A stretch of DNA of 50,716 nucleotides. Source: Flavobacteriales bacterium (lineage in GTDB: Bacteria; Bacteroidota; Bacteroidia; Flavobacteriales_D; Crocinitomicaceae). Below are positions 13,367 through 23,198 of this stretch, one piece after another (positions within the stretch are counted from its first letter, which is position 1; every line of letters starts with the position of its first letter). The position numbers and the translations under genes were made by a program. Under the pieces are notes generated by a model that made no database searches, was not told the DNA's origin, and was given only the letters and a program-made list of their open reading frames with translations. Location: NCBI GenBank assembly GCA_947491305.1, contig CANLIL010000014.1:1-50716 (forward strand). Direction: 5' to 3'.

Positions 13367-14821
13367 TTAATATTGACGAAACAAATCGTAACTATTATCT
13401 CCAAACTGGCGTTGAACCTTCCCATTAGGATTATCAACATCTTGCGTGTCGGTATGTCGTTTCACTAAAACCTGCTGCCAACCTTGATTTTTAATCTCAC
13501 CCAACATATCAGAATGTAACAATCTGTGCGTATTATTGACTAAATCTGGGTTGTAAAATATAAATCGTCGATTACTATAGATTCCAATTTTATCGTATTG
13601 CCAAATTTCATACGGATATTCAGATGCTGAAGTTTCACGCACAATTAAAGAACTTGGAGAACCAAACTGAAGATAAACACGTCCACGATCTGTTTCAAAG
13701 CCATCTTGGAAATTATTAGAATACAAACGTTGAACTAATTGCACTTGACCTTTATATTTCAACCATGCTTCATAAGCATTTTTAGGTGCTGTAACCAACC
13801 AAAACGCTTGAATGTGGCGGCGTTGTTTTTGAAGATCTTTTGTTTTTAATATATCAGAAATATTGCGCGATTCTTGATTTTTAGCAATTGGGTACAAACT
13901 TGCTAGGTAAAAAGCTACACTATCATTTGAAATTGAAGCTTGAAATGCTGGGTCTAATACTAAATTTTCAAAATCTATAACCTGTTCAATATCATTACTG
14001 CGTTCAAAAGTATAGGTTTGCGTTGTTAATTCTTTCATACTTCTTGACAACAAGGTATAATTTATCGCATACTTTCCTGAAGGAATTTTAGCAATGTCAA
14101 CGGTTTTTAACTGAGGAATAACAGCTGCTGTTTTTAATTTTGAAAACACGGTGTAATCACTCAATTCAGTGTTTGTTTCTAAATTAAAAATAGACTGTTT
14201 CAAACCACAAATAGAATCTTCTAACAAATTGGTATTATACAATTCAAAATATACTGGAATTTTAGAAAGTTCTTTGGGATAAAACGAAGTTAAACGAGGA
14301 ATAATTGTGTACCCTGATTTGTAAAAAGACGAAGATTCATCTCCTTTGTATGCGTATTCAATCGCTTCAATATCAGAAGTAAATATCGTTCCGTCAGTTG
14401 CATCAACAACAAACTTTTGAGATGCTGTAACTGCACTTGCATTAGTGTTTAAATCTTCAAATTTCAAGTCTAAGGTATAATTTCCCGGCTTTAAAAGTAC
14501 ACGTTTGAGTTCATAAAAATCTTCTACAATACTGTCGCGCATTATAGGCGTTTGCAAGCGATATGCTGTTTGATTAGCAACGTCACCTTTTTCATCTTTA
14601 ATAAGTAATGAAATGGCTAATTCTCCTTGTAAGCCTCCTTGAACACCTTTATAGCTTATTGTCGGACCTATAAACTGAAAATAAAATTCCATGTAATCGC
14701 CTGATCCAGGTGCATAAAATTGCTTCATGTCTAGATAGGCACGCAAGGTAGATTCTTGACTTTGAACAGATGAACTGAAAGCAACGAACCAAAAAACAAT
14801 AATAAAGCGAAGAAATTTCAT
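13367..14821 (-). CDS. GWxTD-domain exported protein
   Basis: 484 residues with a signal peptide (residues 1-21, ending SSSVQSQE). The C-terminal third carries the domain's features: LQKQRRHIQAFWLVT, the GWxTD position as DGFETDRGRVYLQFG (GFETD variant), YPYEIWQYD and RFIFYNPD. GWxTD proteins are widespread in Bacteroidota; function unknown, envelope location predicted. The N-terminal part is beta-rich, probably Ig-like. It is cotranscribed with the GT2 gene, 9 nt apart. Confidence 0.88.
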   Translation of the reverse strand: MKFLRFIIVFWFVAFSSSVQSQESTLRAYLDMKQFYAPGSGDYMEFYFQFIGPTISYKGVQGGLQGELAISLLIKDEKGDVANQTAYRLQTPIMRDSIVEDFYELKRVLLKPGNYTLDLKFEDLNTNASAVTASQKFVVDATDGTIFTSDIEAIEYAYKGDESSSFYKSGYTIIPRLTSFYPKELSKIPVYFELYNTNLLEDSICGLKQSIFNLETNTELSDYTVFSKLKTAAVIPQLKTVDIAKIPSGKYAINYTLLSRSMKELTTQTYTFERSNDIEQVIDFENLVLDPAFQASISNDSVAFYLASLYPIAKNQESRNISDILKTKDLQKQRRHIQAFWLVTAPKNAYEAWLKYKGQVQLVQRLYSNNFQDGFETDRGRVYLQFGSPSSLIVRETSASEYPYEIWQYDKIGIYSNRRFIFYNPDLVNNTHRLLHSDMLGEIKNQGWQQVLVKRHTDTQDVDNPNGKVQRQFGDNSYDLFRQY

Positions 14822-14839
14822 AAAATATGTTTAAAAAAG

Positions 14840-14847
14840 TAAAGATA
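14840..14847 (-). promoter_or_regulatory. -7 box of the GWxTD gene
   Basis: TATCTTTA on the minus strand, 19 nt before the ATG. The last base departs from TAnnTTTG and the -33 TTG is not seen at normal spacing. Confidence 0.4.
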
Positions 14848-14989
14848 AGAAAACCCATAAAATAGCGGTTGAAATGTTCAACTTTTGATTAAACGGATAG
14901 TTTTTCAATTTTAACACTTGCTAATTGCTTGTTTTCAAATTAGATGAGCACCAAATCATGAAAATAAATTATTTTTTTTTGGTTTTTTC

Positions 14990-15019
14990 TTGCCAATACA
15001 TAAAGTATTACTACTTTTG
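14990..15019 (+). promoter_or_regulatory. tRNA-Ser promoter
   Basis: TTG at 14990-14992, a 19-bp spacer and TACTTTTG at 15012-15019: both elements of the Bacteroidota consensus. The tRNA begins 5 nt after the -7 box, about where transcription should start. Confidence 0.8.
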
Positions 15020-15023
15020 CCAC

Positions 15024-15111
15024 GGAGAATTGGCAGAGTGGTCGATTGCGGCAGTCTTGAAAACTGTTGTACCGCAAGGTACCGTAGGTTCGAATCCTAC
15101 ATTCTCCGCCA
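15024..15111 (+). tRNA. tRNA-Ser (anticodon TGA)
   Basis: Acceptor GGAGAAT pairs with ATTCTCC. Anticodon loop CTTGAAA between GCAGT and ACTGT gives TGA, reading TCA. A long variable arm (class II, GTACCGCAAGGTAC) and T-arm GTAGGTTCGAATCCTAC follow. Discriminator G. CCA is encoded (15109-15111), unlike the other two tRNA genes here. Confidence 0.97.
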
Positions 15112-15118
15112 AAGATTT

Positions 15119-15145
15119 AAAATGCCCTTTTAAGGGCATTTTTTG
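15119..15145 (+). terminator. tRNA-Ser terminator
   Basis: AAATGCCCTT / AAGGGCATTT hairpin with T run, 8 nt after the tRNA. Confidence 0.9.
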
Positions 15146-15170
15146 TTTTACGTCCTTTATAAAATAAAAC

Positions 15171-16391
15171 ATGAATTCAATCAATACAAAATCAGCACTG
15201 ATATTTATTTTAATAACCATATGCCTTGATTCAATTGGTTTAGGAATTATTATTCCTTCATTTCCGAGTTTAATTTCTGAAACGGCACATGTTCCATTTT
15301 CTGAAGGTTCAAAATATTTTGGATGGGTGATGGGCGCATATGCATTTATGCAATTTCTCTTTTCTCCTTTAATCGGAAATTTGAGTGATCGCTTTGGAAG
15401 AAGACCTATTCTATTGATTTCTGTATTGGGAATGGGATTGGATTACATTGTCATGTATTTTGCGCCTGATTTGTTTTGGTTGGTTCTAGGAAGAGCGATT
15501 TCTGGAATTTTTGGTGCTAGTTTTACTTCTGCAGCGGCGTATATTGCAGATATTTCAACTCCTGAAAAACGTGCCCAAAACTTTGGTATGATTGGTGCTG
15601 CTTTCGGTATTGGATTCGTGATCGGACCTGCAATTGGTGGATTATTAGCAGATTTTGGAACACGAACTCCTTTTTTAGTTGCCGCATTCTTTTCTATCGC
15701 CAATTTCATTTACGGATTGTTCGTATTAAAAGAATCATTGCCTGTTGATAACAGAAGAGCTTTTGATTGGAAACGCGCAAATCCATTGGGAGCAATTCAA
15801 CAAATCAAACGTTTTAAAAAGTTAAAATATTTGTTTTTAGTGACATTTTTAACCATCATAACAACGATGGCTGTTCATTCAACGTGGAACTTCTATTCGA
15901 TTGAAAAATTTGGCTGGTCGATCAAAGAAGTTGGAATCTCTCTAGCTGTTGTTGGGGTTTGTTTTGGAATTGTACAAGGTGGATTAACCGGTAAAATTGT
16001 CGGGAAATTTGGCCAAAAACAAAGTGCAAAAGCAGGTTTATTTGTGTCAATTCTAGTTTTGTTAGGAATGGGATTAATTAATCAAGGCTGGATGATGTAT
16101 GCCATCATTATTCCGTATGCATTCTCTGGAATTGTAGATCCTGCCATTCGTTCAATCATTTCACAACAAGTGGAAAACAACGAACAAGGCGAACTTCAAG
16201 GAATTTTTACCAGCTTAATGAGTTTAGCTGAAATCATTGGCCCTCCCCTATTCATGTGGTTTTTCTATACCTTTAAAAACAGCGTTCCCAATTCAAACAT
16301 TGGTTTAGGCACTCCTTTCTTTGTTGCTAGTTTTATTGGATTAATCGCTTTTCTATTAATTTCTTGGACGTTAAAGGAGTTTAAAAAATAA
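15171..16391 (+). CDS. MFS exporter of the TetA/TCR family
   Basis: 406 residues with 12 predicted transmembrane spans. Helix 1 reads DSIGLGIIIPSFPSL, the loop 2-3 motif is GNLSDRFGRRPILL (motif A), and motif C is GAAFGIGFVIGPAIGG in helix 5. This is the pattern of drug/H+ antiporters related to tetracycline exporters. Chromosomal members in Bacteroidota are usually annotated TCR/Tet family; the substrate is unknown and resistance should not be assumed. It stands alone between tRNA-Ser and a T9SS cargo gene. Confidence 0.9.
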   Translation: MNSINTKSALIFILITICLDSIGLGIIIPSFPSLISETAHVPFSEGSKYFGWVMGAYAFMQFLFSPLIGNLSDRFGRRPILLISVLGMGLDYIVMYFAPDLFWLVLGRAISGIFGASFTSAAAYIADISTPEKRAQNFGMIGAAFGIGFVIGPAIGGLLADFGTRTPFLVAAFFSIANFIYGLFVLKESLPVDNRRAFDWKRANPLGAIQQIKRFKKLKYLFLVTFLTIITTMAVHSTWNFYSIEKFGWSIKEVGISLAVVGVCFGIVQGGLTGKIVGKFGQKQSAKAGLFVSILVLLGMGLINQGWMMYAIIIPYAFSGIVDPAIRSIISQQVENNEQGELQGIFTSLMSLAEIIGPPLFMWFFYTFKNSVPNSNIGLGTPFFVASFIGLIAFLLISWTLKEFKK

Positions 16392-16535
16392 AATCCTCTA
16401 ACAAACATAATTATTTAGCCAAGTTATTTTTTTTGCATTTATTAATATTTTATTAATCGAATCAAAACAGTTTAATTCAATAATATTAATTTTCTGATAA
16501 TAACAAATCGTTTATTTTACATAAAAAATAAAACG

Positions 16536-19500
16536 ATGAAAAAAATTTTAACAATTTGTTACTCAATCAGTTTAATCAGTTTTGGATTTTCTCAAAACAT
16601 AATTTCTAATTGGAATTATAACACGATAACTGGCACACCTACTTCTCCTATTTCGGATGTAGGAAACGGAACATCTCAAGTGGTTGGTTCAATGGTTGTT
16701 GCTTCGGCAGCAACAGGAATGGACCCAATTATTAACAACGGTTGCGGAGCCCAAAACGGTTTGAACCCAGGAGCTTGGTCATTCACAGCTGTTCCTGGAA
16801 CTGTTCTAGCACCGAACGGGGTTCAGTTCAATTCATCAACAATTGGTCATCAAAACATTTTATTCACATGGGACCAACGCTGGTCAAATACATCAACAAA
16901 TACCGTTAAAGTTCAATATACATTAGACGGTTTGAATTGGTTGGATTTTGTAATGACAACTTCAAATACAACTTTTTGTAATGGCTCAATTGATAATGGT
17001 CGATTTCAAAACAATGGAGTTGGTGATCAATACCGAAGAATTTCTGTAAATTTCTCTTCAATTGTTGGAGTTAACAATAATGCGAATTTTGGCGTTCGAA
17101 TTATGGCAGCAACTCACCAATTAACAGGTGAATTTAGACAAACATCTAACACTGCCTTATTAGCAACTGGAGGAACGTGGAGATTTGACAACGTTTCAAT
17201 ACAAGGACAAGCAGATGTATCGATTACATCGGGAAATAATTTTGCGCAATATTCTGAAAACATTGGATTAATTAATGTTCCTATTACTGTATCTAATGCA
17301 AACGCTTCATCTATTAATTTAACTCTTGGATTATCTGTTTATTCAAATGCATCAGAAAATGTAGATTACACTTGGACTAACAACATCACTATTCCAGCGA
17401 ATACAAATGGAATTACAAACTTAAGTCTTTCAATTATTGACGATGCAATTGCTGAAAAGGCTGAAAGAATAATTGTTAAGATATTATCAGGATCTAATGC
17501 TAATATTTCTCAAACAAACAACTATCAAATAATTTTTATCAAAGACAATGATTATGTTGCCCCTGTTCCAACAAACGAATTAAATTTAAACTTGTTAAGT
17601 TCATTTTCAAACGGTTTAACAGGAGCGAATTCTGCGGAAATTGTAACTTTTGATTCTTCAGTAGATCGTTTGTATATTGCAAATAGTATAGCTGGAAAAT
17701 TAGATATTGTAAATTTTTCAAATCCTGCTCTTCCAGTTTTAATTTCGAGTATTAATCTAGCTGCTTATGGAAACATTAATTCTGTAGTAGCTCATGATAG
17801 CGTTGTAGCTGTGGCTATTGAAGCAATCCCTGCTCAAAATAACGGTAAAGTAGTTTTTCTAGATTACAATGGAAATCTAATCAGCCAAGTACAAGTTGGT
17901 GCGATGCCTGATATGCTTATATTTAATAATAATTTCACAAAAATATTGACAGCAAATGAAGGAGAACCTGACGCTTCATATACGAATGATCCAGTTGGAT
18001 CGGTTTCTATAATCGACTTAACTCCAGGATACTCCAATTTAACAAATGCAAATGTTACCAACATTGGCTTTACAGCATACAATGGTCAAGAAGCAGCACT
18101 TAAAGCACAAGGAATCAGAATATTTTCGACAAGTGCATCAGTTGCTCAAGATTTTGAACCTGAATACATTGCAATTTCAGATGATAATTCGAAAGCATAC
18201 GTTACTCTTCAAGAAAATAATGCTTTATTAACTATCAATTTAACCACAAATACAATCACTTCATTAAGCGCATTAGGATATTCATCATATGGTAGTGGAA
18301 GTGGAAATGCTTTAGATGCATCAGACCAAAGTGGAAGTGTATTAATTACTGGTGATTTACCAATTAAAGGTGCATACATGCCAGATGCAATGTTCTATAA
18401 AACAATTAATGGACAGGGCTTATTGTTCACTGCTAATGAAGGTGATTCCAGAGAATTTGGATCAGTAATCGATGCAAATAGAATCTCATCATCCACTTTT
18501 TCAAATTTAGATGCTACCGTTTTTCCTGATCAAGCTATATTGAAAAATAGTAAATTCCTAGGGAGATTAAGCGCTTTAAAATATTCAGGAGATACAGATG
18601 GTGATGGTGATTATGATGAATTACACGTTATGGGTGGACGATCATTCTCGATATGGAACCCAACTAATGGTTCACTAGTTTACGATTCTAAAGATTTGAT
18701 TGAACAAATTACAGCTAACAGTCCGAGTTACGGTGCGATCTTTAATGCCTCTAATTCGACTGGAGCACCTGCTATAAAAAATAGAAGCGATGATAAAGGA
18801 CCAGAGCCAGAAGGTATTGCCGTTTCTTATATTAACGGGTCAACTTATGCTTTCGTAGCTTTAGAACGAATTGGTGGAGTAATGATTTTCAACGTTGATA
18901 TTCCAACAAGTCCTGTTTTCGTAGGATATGCAAATAATCGATCAACAACGTTAAGTGGTCCAGATTTAGGTGCTGAAGGAATAATAATAATCGCTGCAAA
19001 TGAATCGCCAAATGGAAAAGCATTAGTCATTTTGGCAAATGAAGTAAGTTCAACATTAAGTATTTATCAAATTAATACCTGTGCTGATGTTTCAGGTGCA
19101 CCAATTGTTTCAAATGACTTAAGTATTTGTCCAAATCAAACAACACAATTGACTGTAGGAAATCAATCAAATGTTACGTATCAATGGTTGTTAAATAACG
19201 CTTCAATTCCAAGTGCAACAACTACTAATTTTACAGCTAGTCAAGCTGGTAATTATTCTGTAAAAATAATAAACAACAACCTAAATTGTTTAGACACGAT
19301 TTCGTTTGTTAGTGTTACCAATAGCTTATCTCCAATAATTTCAGCGGGAAATGATCAAGCAGTTTGTGGGGGAGATACAATCACTTTAAATGCAACCGGA
19401 GCTGATTTGTATAGTTGGAATAATGGCGTAACTTCTTCATCTTTTTCTATTATTTCAAATTCAACATCATCTTCGTCAAACTCAAGTTACACGGTGACTG

Positions 19501-20681
19501 GAACTAGTTTATTAACTGGTTGCTCTGCAAAAGACACTGTTGTGGTTACTATTAATGAATTGCCTCAAATAAACGCCGGAAATGATTTTCAAATTTGTTC
19601 GTATGAACAAGTTACATTAAATGCAAGTGGTGGTTCATCTTATTCATGGAATAATAACGTACAAAACAATACACCATTTAATTTACAAAACACAACTTCT
19701 TTTACTGTAACAGGATCCGATATAAATGGATGCGTAAATTCAGACATTGTAACCGTAACTGTAAATGTTGCAGCATTAATATCAGCAGGAAATGATACAA
19801 TAATTTGTGAAAATAATTTACCACTTCTTTTGAATGCAACATCAAATCAAAATAATGTGACTTATAGTTGGAATACAGGTGAAAATACTTCTTCAATTTT
19901 CGTTGATTCAACTTTAACAGCTGTTTTGACAGCTACGAACACATTTAATTGTCAATCAGTAGATACTGTTCAAATTACTGTTCTTTCCTCGCCAATTGTT
20001 GAATTAGGATCGAACGATTCGATTTGTTCAAATTTATTTCCAATTATTTTGAGCGCAACATCTGCATCAGTTGGCTTACTTTATGAGTGGTCAAACAACC
20101 AAAATTCTGAAGAAATAGCGCTAAACAGTGGTGGTAGTTATTCAGTTGAAGTTACTGACGCAAATGGTTGTAAAGGAACTGATGAAATTTCAATCCTTGC
20201 ATTAAATTCTCCATCTGTGAATGCTGGAACGGATAAAATCGTGTGTGAATACAACTTCCCAGTCACACTATTAGCAACTGGAAATGGGGTTTCAGTTGAA
20301 TGGAGCACAGGAGATGCTTCTCCTTTTACATCAGTGAATTCTCCTGGAACATATACTGTTACGACCACTGCTCAAAATGGTTGTCAAACATCTGATGATG
20401 TAATTGTAACTAGTGATGCATGTTTAGAAATAAATGAAATCAATCAATCTTTTAAAATTTTTCCTAACCCGACAAAATCGTCGATTTCAATTATAGCTTC
20501 TTTTTCATTACCTACAACTTATTTGTTACTTACAATTGATGGAAAAATTTTGAAAGAAGGTGATGTTCTTTCTAATTCTAATGAAACAAAAATAAACATG
20601 AGTGATTTAGCTAATGGAGCGTACATTTTACAACTAGTAAATCAAAACTTAAATCAATTTAATAGAATAATAAAAGAATAA
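16536..20681 (+). CDS. T9SS cargo: Calx-beta, choice-of-anchor I and Ig-like repeats
   Basis: 1381 residues. Signal peptide 1-20 (ends FGFSQN). Residues 20-225 are a beta-sandwich region without clear assignment. About 230-335 looks like a Calx-beta domain (NVPITVSNANASSINL...DDAIAEKAERI). About 345-845 matches the choice-of-anchor I beta-propeller with phytase/alkaline-phosphatase-like words (ILTANEGEPDASYTNDP, FTANEGDSREFG, KGPEPEGIAVSYI). Residues 850-1295 hold about six Ig/PKD-like repeats beginning with words such as SAGNDQAVCGGDTITLNATG. The C-terminus is a type A sorting domain (FKIFPNPTKSS...LANGAYILQL). Surface-attached or secreted; enzyme activity unproven. No neighbour suggests a substrate. 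Confidence 0.88.
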   Translation: MKKILTICYSISLISFGFSQNIISNWNYNTITGTPTSPISDVGNGTSQVVGSMVVASAATGMDPIINNGCGAQNGLNPGAWSFTAVPGTVLAPNGVQFNSSTIGHQNILFTWDQRWSNTSTNTVKVQYTLDGLNWLDFVMTTSNTTFCNGSIDNGRFQNNGVGDQYRRISVNFSSIVGVNNNANFGVRIMAATHQLTGEFRQTSNTALLATGGTWRFDNVSIQGQADVSITSGNNFAQYSENIGLINVPITVSNANASSINLTLGLSVYSNASENVDYTWTNNITIPANTNGITNLSLSIIDDAIAEKAERIIVKILSGSNANISQTNNYQIIFIKDNDYVAPVPTNELNLNLLSSFSNGLTGANSAEIVTFDSSVDRLYIANSIAGKLDIVNFSNPALPVLISSINLAAYGNINSVVAHDSVVAVAIEAIPAQNNGKVVFLDYNGNLISQVQVGAMPDMLIFNNNFTKILTANEGEPDASYTNDPVGSVSIIDLTPGYSNLTNANVTNIGFTAYNGQEAALKAQGIRIFSTSASVAQDFEPEYIAISDDNSKAYVTLQENNALLTINLTTNTITSLSALGYSSYGSGSGNALDASDQSGSVLITGDLPIKGAYMPDAMFYKTINGQGLLFTANEGDSREFGSVIDANRISSSTFSNLDATVFPDQAILKNSKFLGRLSALKYSGDTDGDGDYDELHVMGGRSFSIWNPTNGSLVYDSKDLIEQITANSPSYGAIFNASNSTGAPAIKNRSDDKGPEPEGIAVSYINGSTYAFVALERIGGVMIFNVDIPTSPVFVGYANNRSTTLSGPDLGAEGIIIIAANESPNGKALVILANEVSSTLSIYQINTCADVSGAPIVSNDLSICPNQTTQLTVGNQSNVTYQWLLNNASIPSATTTNFTASQAGNYSVKIINNNLNCLDTISFVSVTNSLSPIISAGNDQAVCGGDTITLNATGADLYSWNNGVTSSSFSIISNSTSSSSNSSYTVTGTSLLTGCSAKDTVVVTINELPQINAGNDFQICSYEQVTLNASGGSSYSWNNNVQNNTPFNLQNTTSFTVTGSDINGCVNSDIVTVTVNVAALISAGNDTIICENNLPLLLNATSNQNNVTYSWNTGENTSSIFVDSTLTAVLTATNTFNCQSVDTVQITVLSSPIVELGSNDSICSNLFPIILSATSASVGLLYEWSNNQNSEEIALNSGGSYSVEVTDANGCKGTDEISILALNSPSVNAGTDKIVCEYNFPVTLLATGNGVSVEWSTGDASPFTSVNSPGTYTVTTTAQNGCQTSDDVIVTSDACLEINEINQSFKIFPNPTKSSISIIASFSLPTTYLLLTIDGKILKEGDVLSNSNETKINMSDLANGAYILQLVNQNLNQFNRIIKE

Positions 20682-20710
20682 TAAAATACAATTCTTTTTT
20701 TATAGCTTTA

Positions 20711-20741
20711 AAAACCGTGAGAATTTCTCACGGTTTTTTTT
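20711..20741 (+). terminator. terminator after the T9SS cargo gene
   Basis: AAAACCGTGAGAA / TTCTCACGGTTTT hairpin plus T run. Nearly the same stem is used at 43143-43176. Confidence 0.92.
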
Positions 20742-20775
20742 ATCTATACATTAGTAATAACATTAAAATAATCGC

Positions 20776-20783
20776 TATCTTTA
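20776..20783 (+). promoter_or_regulatory. -7 box of the ABC transporter operon
   Basis: TATCTTTA, 18 nt before the ATG. No TTG at the -33 position. Confidence 0.4.
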
Positions 20784-20801
20784 TTCAAAATCACTTGAAT
20801 A

Positions 20802-21569
20802 ATGATCGAAGTAAATCAACTCACAAAAGTATTCGACCTTACGAAAAAGCAGCGCAAAGAACTTGCAACTTCAGATAAACAAACAACTGCGGTAGATGGC
20901 ATTTCATTTGAATGTAAACCTGGTCGCATCTTTTCGCTATTAGGCCCGAATGGCGCTGGAAAAACAACAACGCTTAGAATACTTGCAACCATCTTTCAAC
21001 CTTCGCAAGGAACAGTTTCCATTTGTGGAATCAACACCTTGGAACAACCACAATTAGCAAAACGAAAAATCGGCTTTTTAACCGGTTCAACTGGATTATA
21101 TGCGCGCCTCACGCCTAATGAATTAATCAAATATTTCGCAGATTTATATGGTGTTTCAGCTTCTGATTTTGAAAAAAGAAAAGAATACTTATTTACTTTG
21201 CTAAACATGCATGATTTTCAAGATAAAAGAATTGGAAAATTGAGTACAGGAATGAAACAAAAAGTTTCCATTTGTAGAACAATGATTCACGACCCTGAAG
21301 TTGTCATTTTTGACGAACCAACAAGCGGATTGGATGTGATAACAGCTAAAAACATTATTCAATTGATTCAAGATTGCAAAGATCAAGGAAAAACGGTTAT
21401 TTTCTCAAGTCATATCATGAGTGAAGTAGATTTATTGTGTGATGATTTAGCGATTATTCACAAAGGGAAAATTGTCTACTCAGGAGAAATGAATGCCTTC
21501 AGAGCTGAGATGCAAGCGCAGAATTTAACCGCAGAATTTATTCGAATTATTGAATCCTCTAACAAATAA
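20802..21569 (+). CDS. ABC transporter ATP-binding protein, NatA type
   Basis: 255 residues. Walker A GPNGAGKTTT (about 49-58), signature LSTGMKQK, Walker B VVIFDEP and the switch His in SSHIMSE are all intact. The insert between strand 1 and Walker A (LTKKQRKELATSDKQTTAVDG) is typical of NatA-like exporters, which pair with a NatB-type permease for Na+ efflux in Bacillus; substrate here is unknown. The permease gene follows after 4 nt. Confidence 0.92.
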   Translation: MIEVNQLTKVFDLTKKQRKELATSDKQTTAVDGISFECKPGRIFSLLGPNGAGKTTTLRILATIFQPSQGTVSICGINTLEQPQLAKRKIGFLTGSTGLYARLTPNELIKYFADLYGVSASDFEKRKEYLFTLLNMHDFQDKRIGKLSTGMKQKVSICRTMIHDPEVVIFDEPTSGLDVITAKNIIQLIQDCKDQGKTVIFSSHIMSEVDLLCDDLAIIHKGKIVYSGEMNAFRAEMQAQNLTAEFIRIIESSNK

Positions 21570-21573
21570 TAGT

Positions 21574-22758
21574 ATGATTTTTAACATTTTCAAAAAAGAA
21601 CTCGTTGATACCTTACGCGATAAACGTTCGGTACGAATGATGGTTATTATTCCGCTTTTGGTATTTCCAGTCATGCTCAATTTATTTATATTTTCTTCCA
21701 AAAAAATTGAGGAAAATCAAGCTGAAAAAATAATGCACATCGGTTTAATTAGAGGAAATTCAAACTTTTTGACTGCAAAACTAAAGCAATTAAGCAATCA
21801 CAAAGAAAAACAACTCCTATTCTACAAAGACAGTTTACAATTGATAAAAGCTTTAAATACAAAGAAAATTCAAGTTGCATTAGTTCTTGAAAAGAAGTTT
21901 GAAACGAAATTAAAAGCATTTCAACCAGCACGTGTAAACCTAATTAGTAACGATACAGAATTGGGTTTTTCCGAGCGCATGAACAGCGATTTAGCTCAAA
22001 TTGAGCAACAATTAAAAAAAGAACGCTTTCAGCAATTAAACATCAATGAAACAACAATACAGCCATTAGATATTAAAGCAACAAACATTGCAAGTACAAA
22101 AGAAATGATTGGGAAGTTAGCGGGTGGATTTTTACCTTATATTTTCATAACATTTGGATTTATGGGTTGCATGTACCCCGCAATCGATTTATTTACAGGC
22201 GAAAAAGAGCGAGGAACTCTGGAAACGCTATTAACAGTACCAGTAGCGCGCTGGAGACTTCTCGTTGGAAAATTATTGGTCATCGTTGTTGCAGGTTTAA
22301 TTTCTGCAACGTGTGGTTTCCTAGGATTGTTTTTAGAGATTGAAGTTTTTGGTTTTACAGCTGAGCCTGAAATCGCAACATTAATTCACAGTATATTAAG
22401 TTTTAAATTTATTTTAACATTGTATCTGTTGTTAATTCCTTTGATTGTTTTTATTGCTGGATTATTGGTTCCAATTGCAATCTATGCTAAAAGCTTTAAA
22501 GAAGCTCAAAGTATGATTGCACCGTTAAATTTTGTCATTATTGTTCCTGTTATAATTGGATTTTTACCTGGCATCGAATACAATTGGGTAACTGCATCTA
22601 TTCCAATAATAAACATTGTTTTAGCAACAAAAGAACTCATTGCTGGAACGTTAACTATTGGTTTAATGGCGTGGAGCTTTTTGGTCATGCTTTCTTTTGC
22701 AGCTCTTGCAGTATTGTTTTCTTACAAACAATTTGATAAAGAAAATGCGATTTTGTAA
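21574..22758 (+). CDS. ABC-2 type permease, NatB type
   Basis: 394 residues from the ATG at 21574. A TTG 24 nt upstream is in frame but would overlap the ATPase gene. N-terminal segment MIFNIFKKELVDTLRDKRS precedes helix 1 (about 24-44). A large extracytoplasmic domain follows, then five or six helices from about 170. The conserved GEKERGTLETLLTVPV marks the ABC-2/NatB family, giving contact with the ATPase. Forms a two-gene operon with the upstream ATP-binding protein. Confidence 0.9.
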   Translation: MIFNIFKKELVDTLRDKRSVRMMVIIPLLVFPVMLNLFIFSSKKIEENQAEKIMHIGLIRGNSNFLTAKLKQLSNHKEKQLLFYKDSLQLIKALNTKKIQVALVLEKKFETKLKAFQPARVNLISNDTELGFSERMNSDLAQIEQQLKKERFQQLNINETTIQPLDIKATNIASTKEMIGKLAGGFLPYIFITFGFMGCMYPAIDLFTGEKERGTLETLLTVPVARWRLLVGKLLVIVVAGLISATCGFLGLFLEIEVFGFTAEPEIATLIHSILSFKFILTLYLLLIPLIVFIAGLLVPIAIYAKSFKEAQSMIAPLNFVIIVPVIIGFLPGIEYNWVTASIPIINIVLATKELIAGTLTIGLMAWSFLVMLSFAALAVLFSYKQFDKENAIL

Positions 22759-22839
22759 CTATTAAAATCTGGGTATGAATTGAATAGTAATTTGGATTTT
22801 CTGCTACACGAATTTTCAATAGTATACTTTTCATTTTTT

Positions 22840-23042
22840 GCCACGAATACACAAATTTTCACTAATAAATCCGTGATTTAGTGGCTGCTATTCTTTGTTC
22901 AACAAATTCATTCGTGTTAATTCGTTATTTAGTTGCTGCTTTTCTTTGTTCAACAAATTCATTCGTGTCCATTCGTGATTTAGTGGCTGCTATTTTTTCA
23001 TGCTACTACTAATTAATTCGTGTCAATTCGTCAATTCGTGGC
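22840..23042. repeat. 51-bp tandem repeat array bounded by GCCACGAAT inverted repeats
   Basis: The 439-bp gap 22759-23198 contains no gene. Units starting at 22872, 22923 and 22974 are 51 bp apart and share CTTTGTTCAACAAATTCATT with TTCGTG words; a degenerate fourth follows. GCCACGAAT at 22840-22848 is the reverse complement of ATTCGTGGC at 23034-23042. Not a CRISPR: there are no unique spacers. The remainder of the gap up to the terminator at 23149 shows nothing. Confidence 0.75.
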
Positions 23043-23148
23043 TACTTTTTATTTCATGCTATTACTAATTCATTCATTATCTAATTCCTAAAACTGGCTT
23101 GATGACTATTATCCAAAACATTATAGACTTAATCCAACAGTTACCCAC

Positions 23149-23178
23149 AAAAAAAGGCTACCCAATTGGATAGCCTCT
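23149..23178 (-). terminator. terminator of the M16 peptidase operon
   Basis: On the minus strand GAGGCTATCC / GGGTAGCCTTTTTTT forms a hairpin with T run, 21 nt past the stop of the second M16 gene. Confidence 0.88.
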
Positions 23179-23198
23179 TCTTTTTCACTAAACTTTTC

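Noticed and set aside
14925-15167. 80-codon reading frame over tRNA-Ser
   Set aside because: Its middle part is the tRNA-Ser gene; a translation artefact.
15171-16391. Tetracycline resistance gene
   Set aside because: The TCR/Tet-type pattern only shows a drug/H+ antiporter fold; no mobile context or specific resistance signature supports a resistance call.
22872-23040. Regularly spaced repeats resembling a CRISPR array
   Set aside because: The 51-bp units are contiguous and repeat along their whole length; there are no unique spacers and no cas genes in the window.
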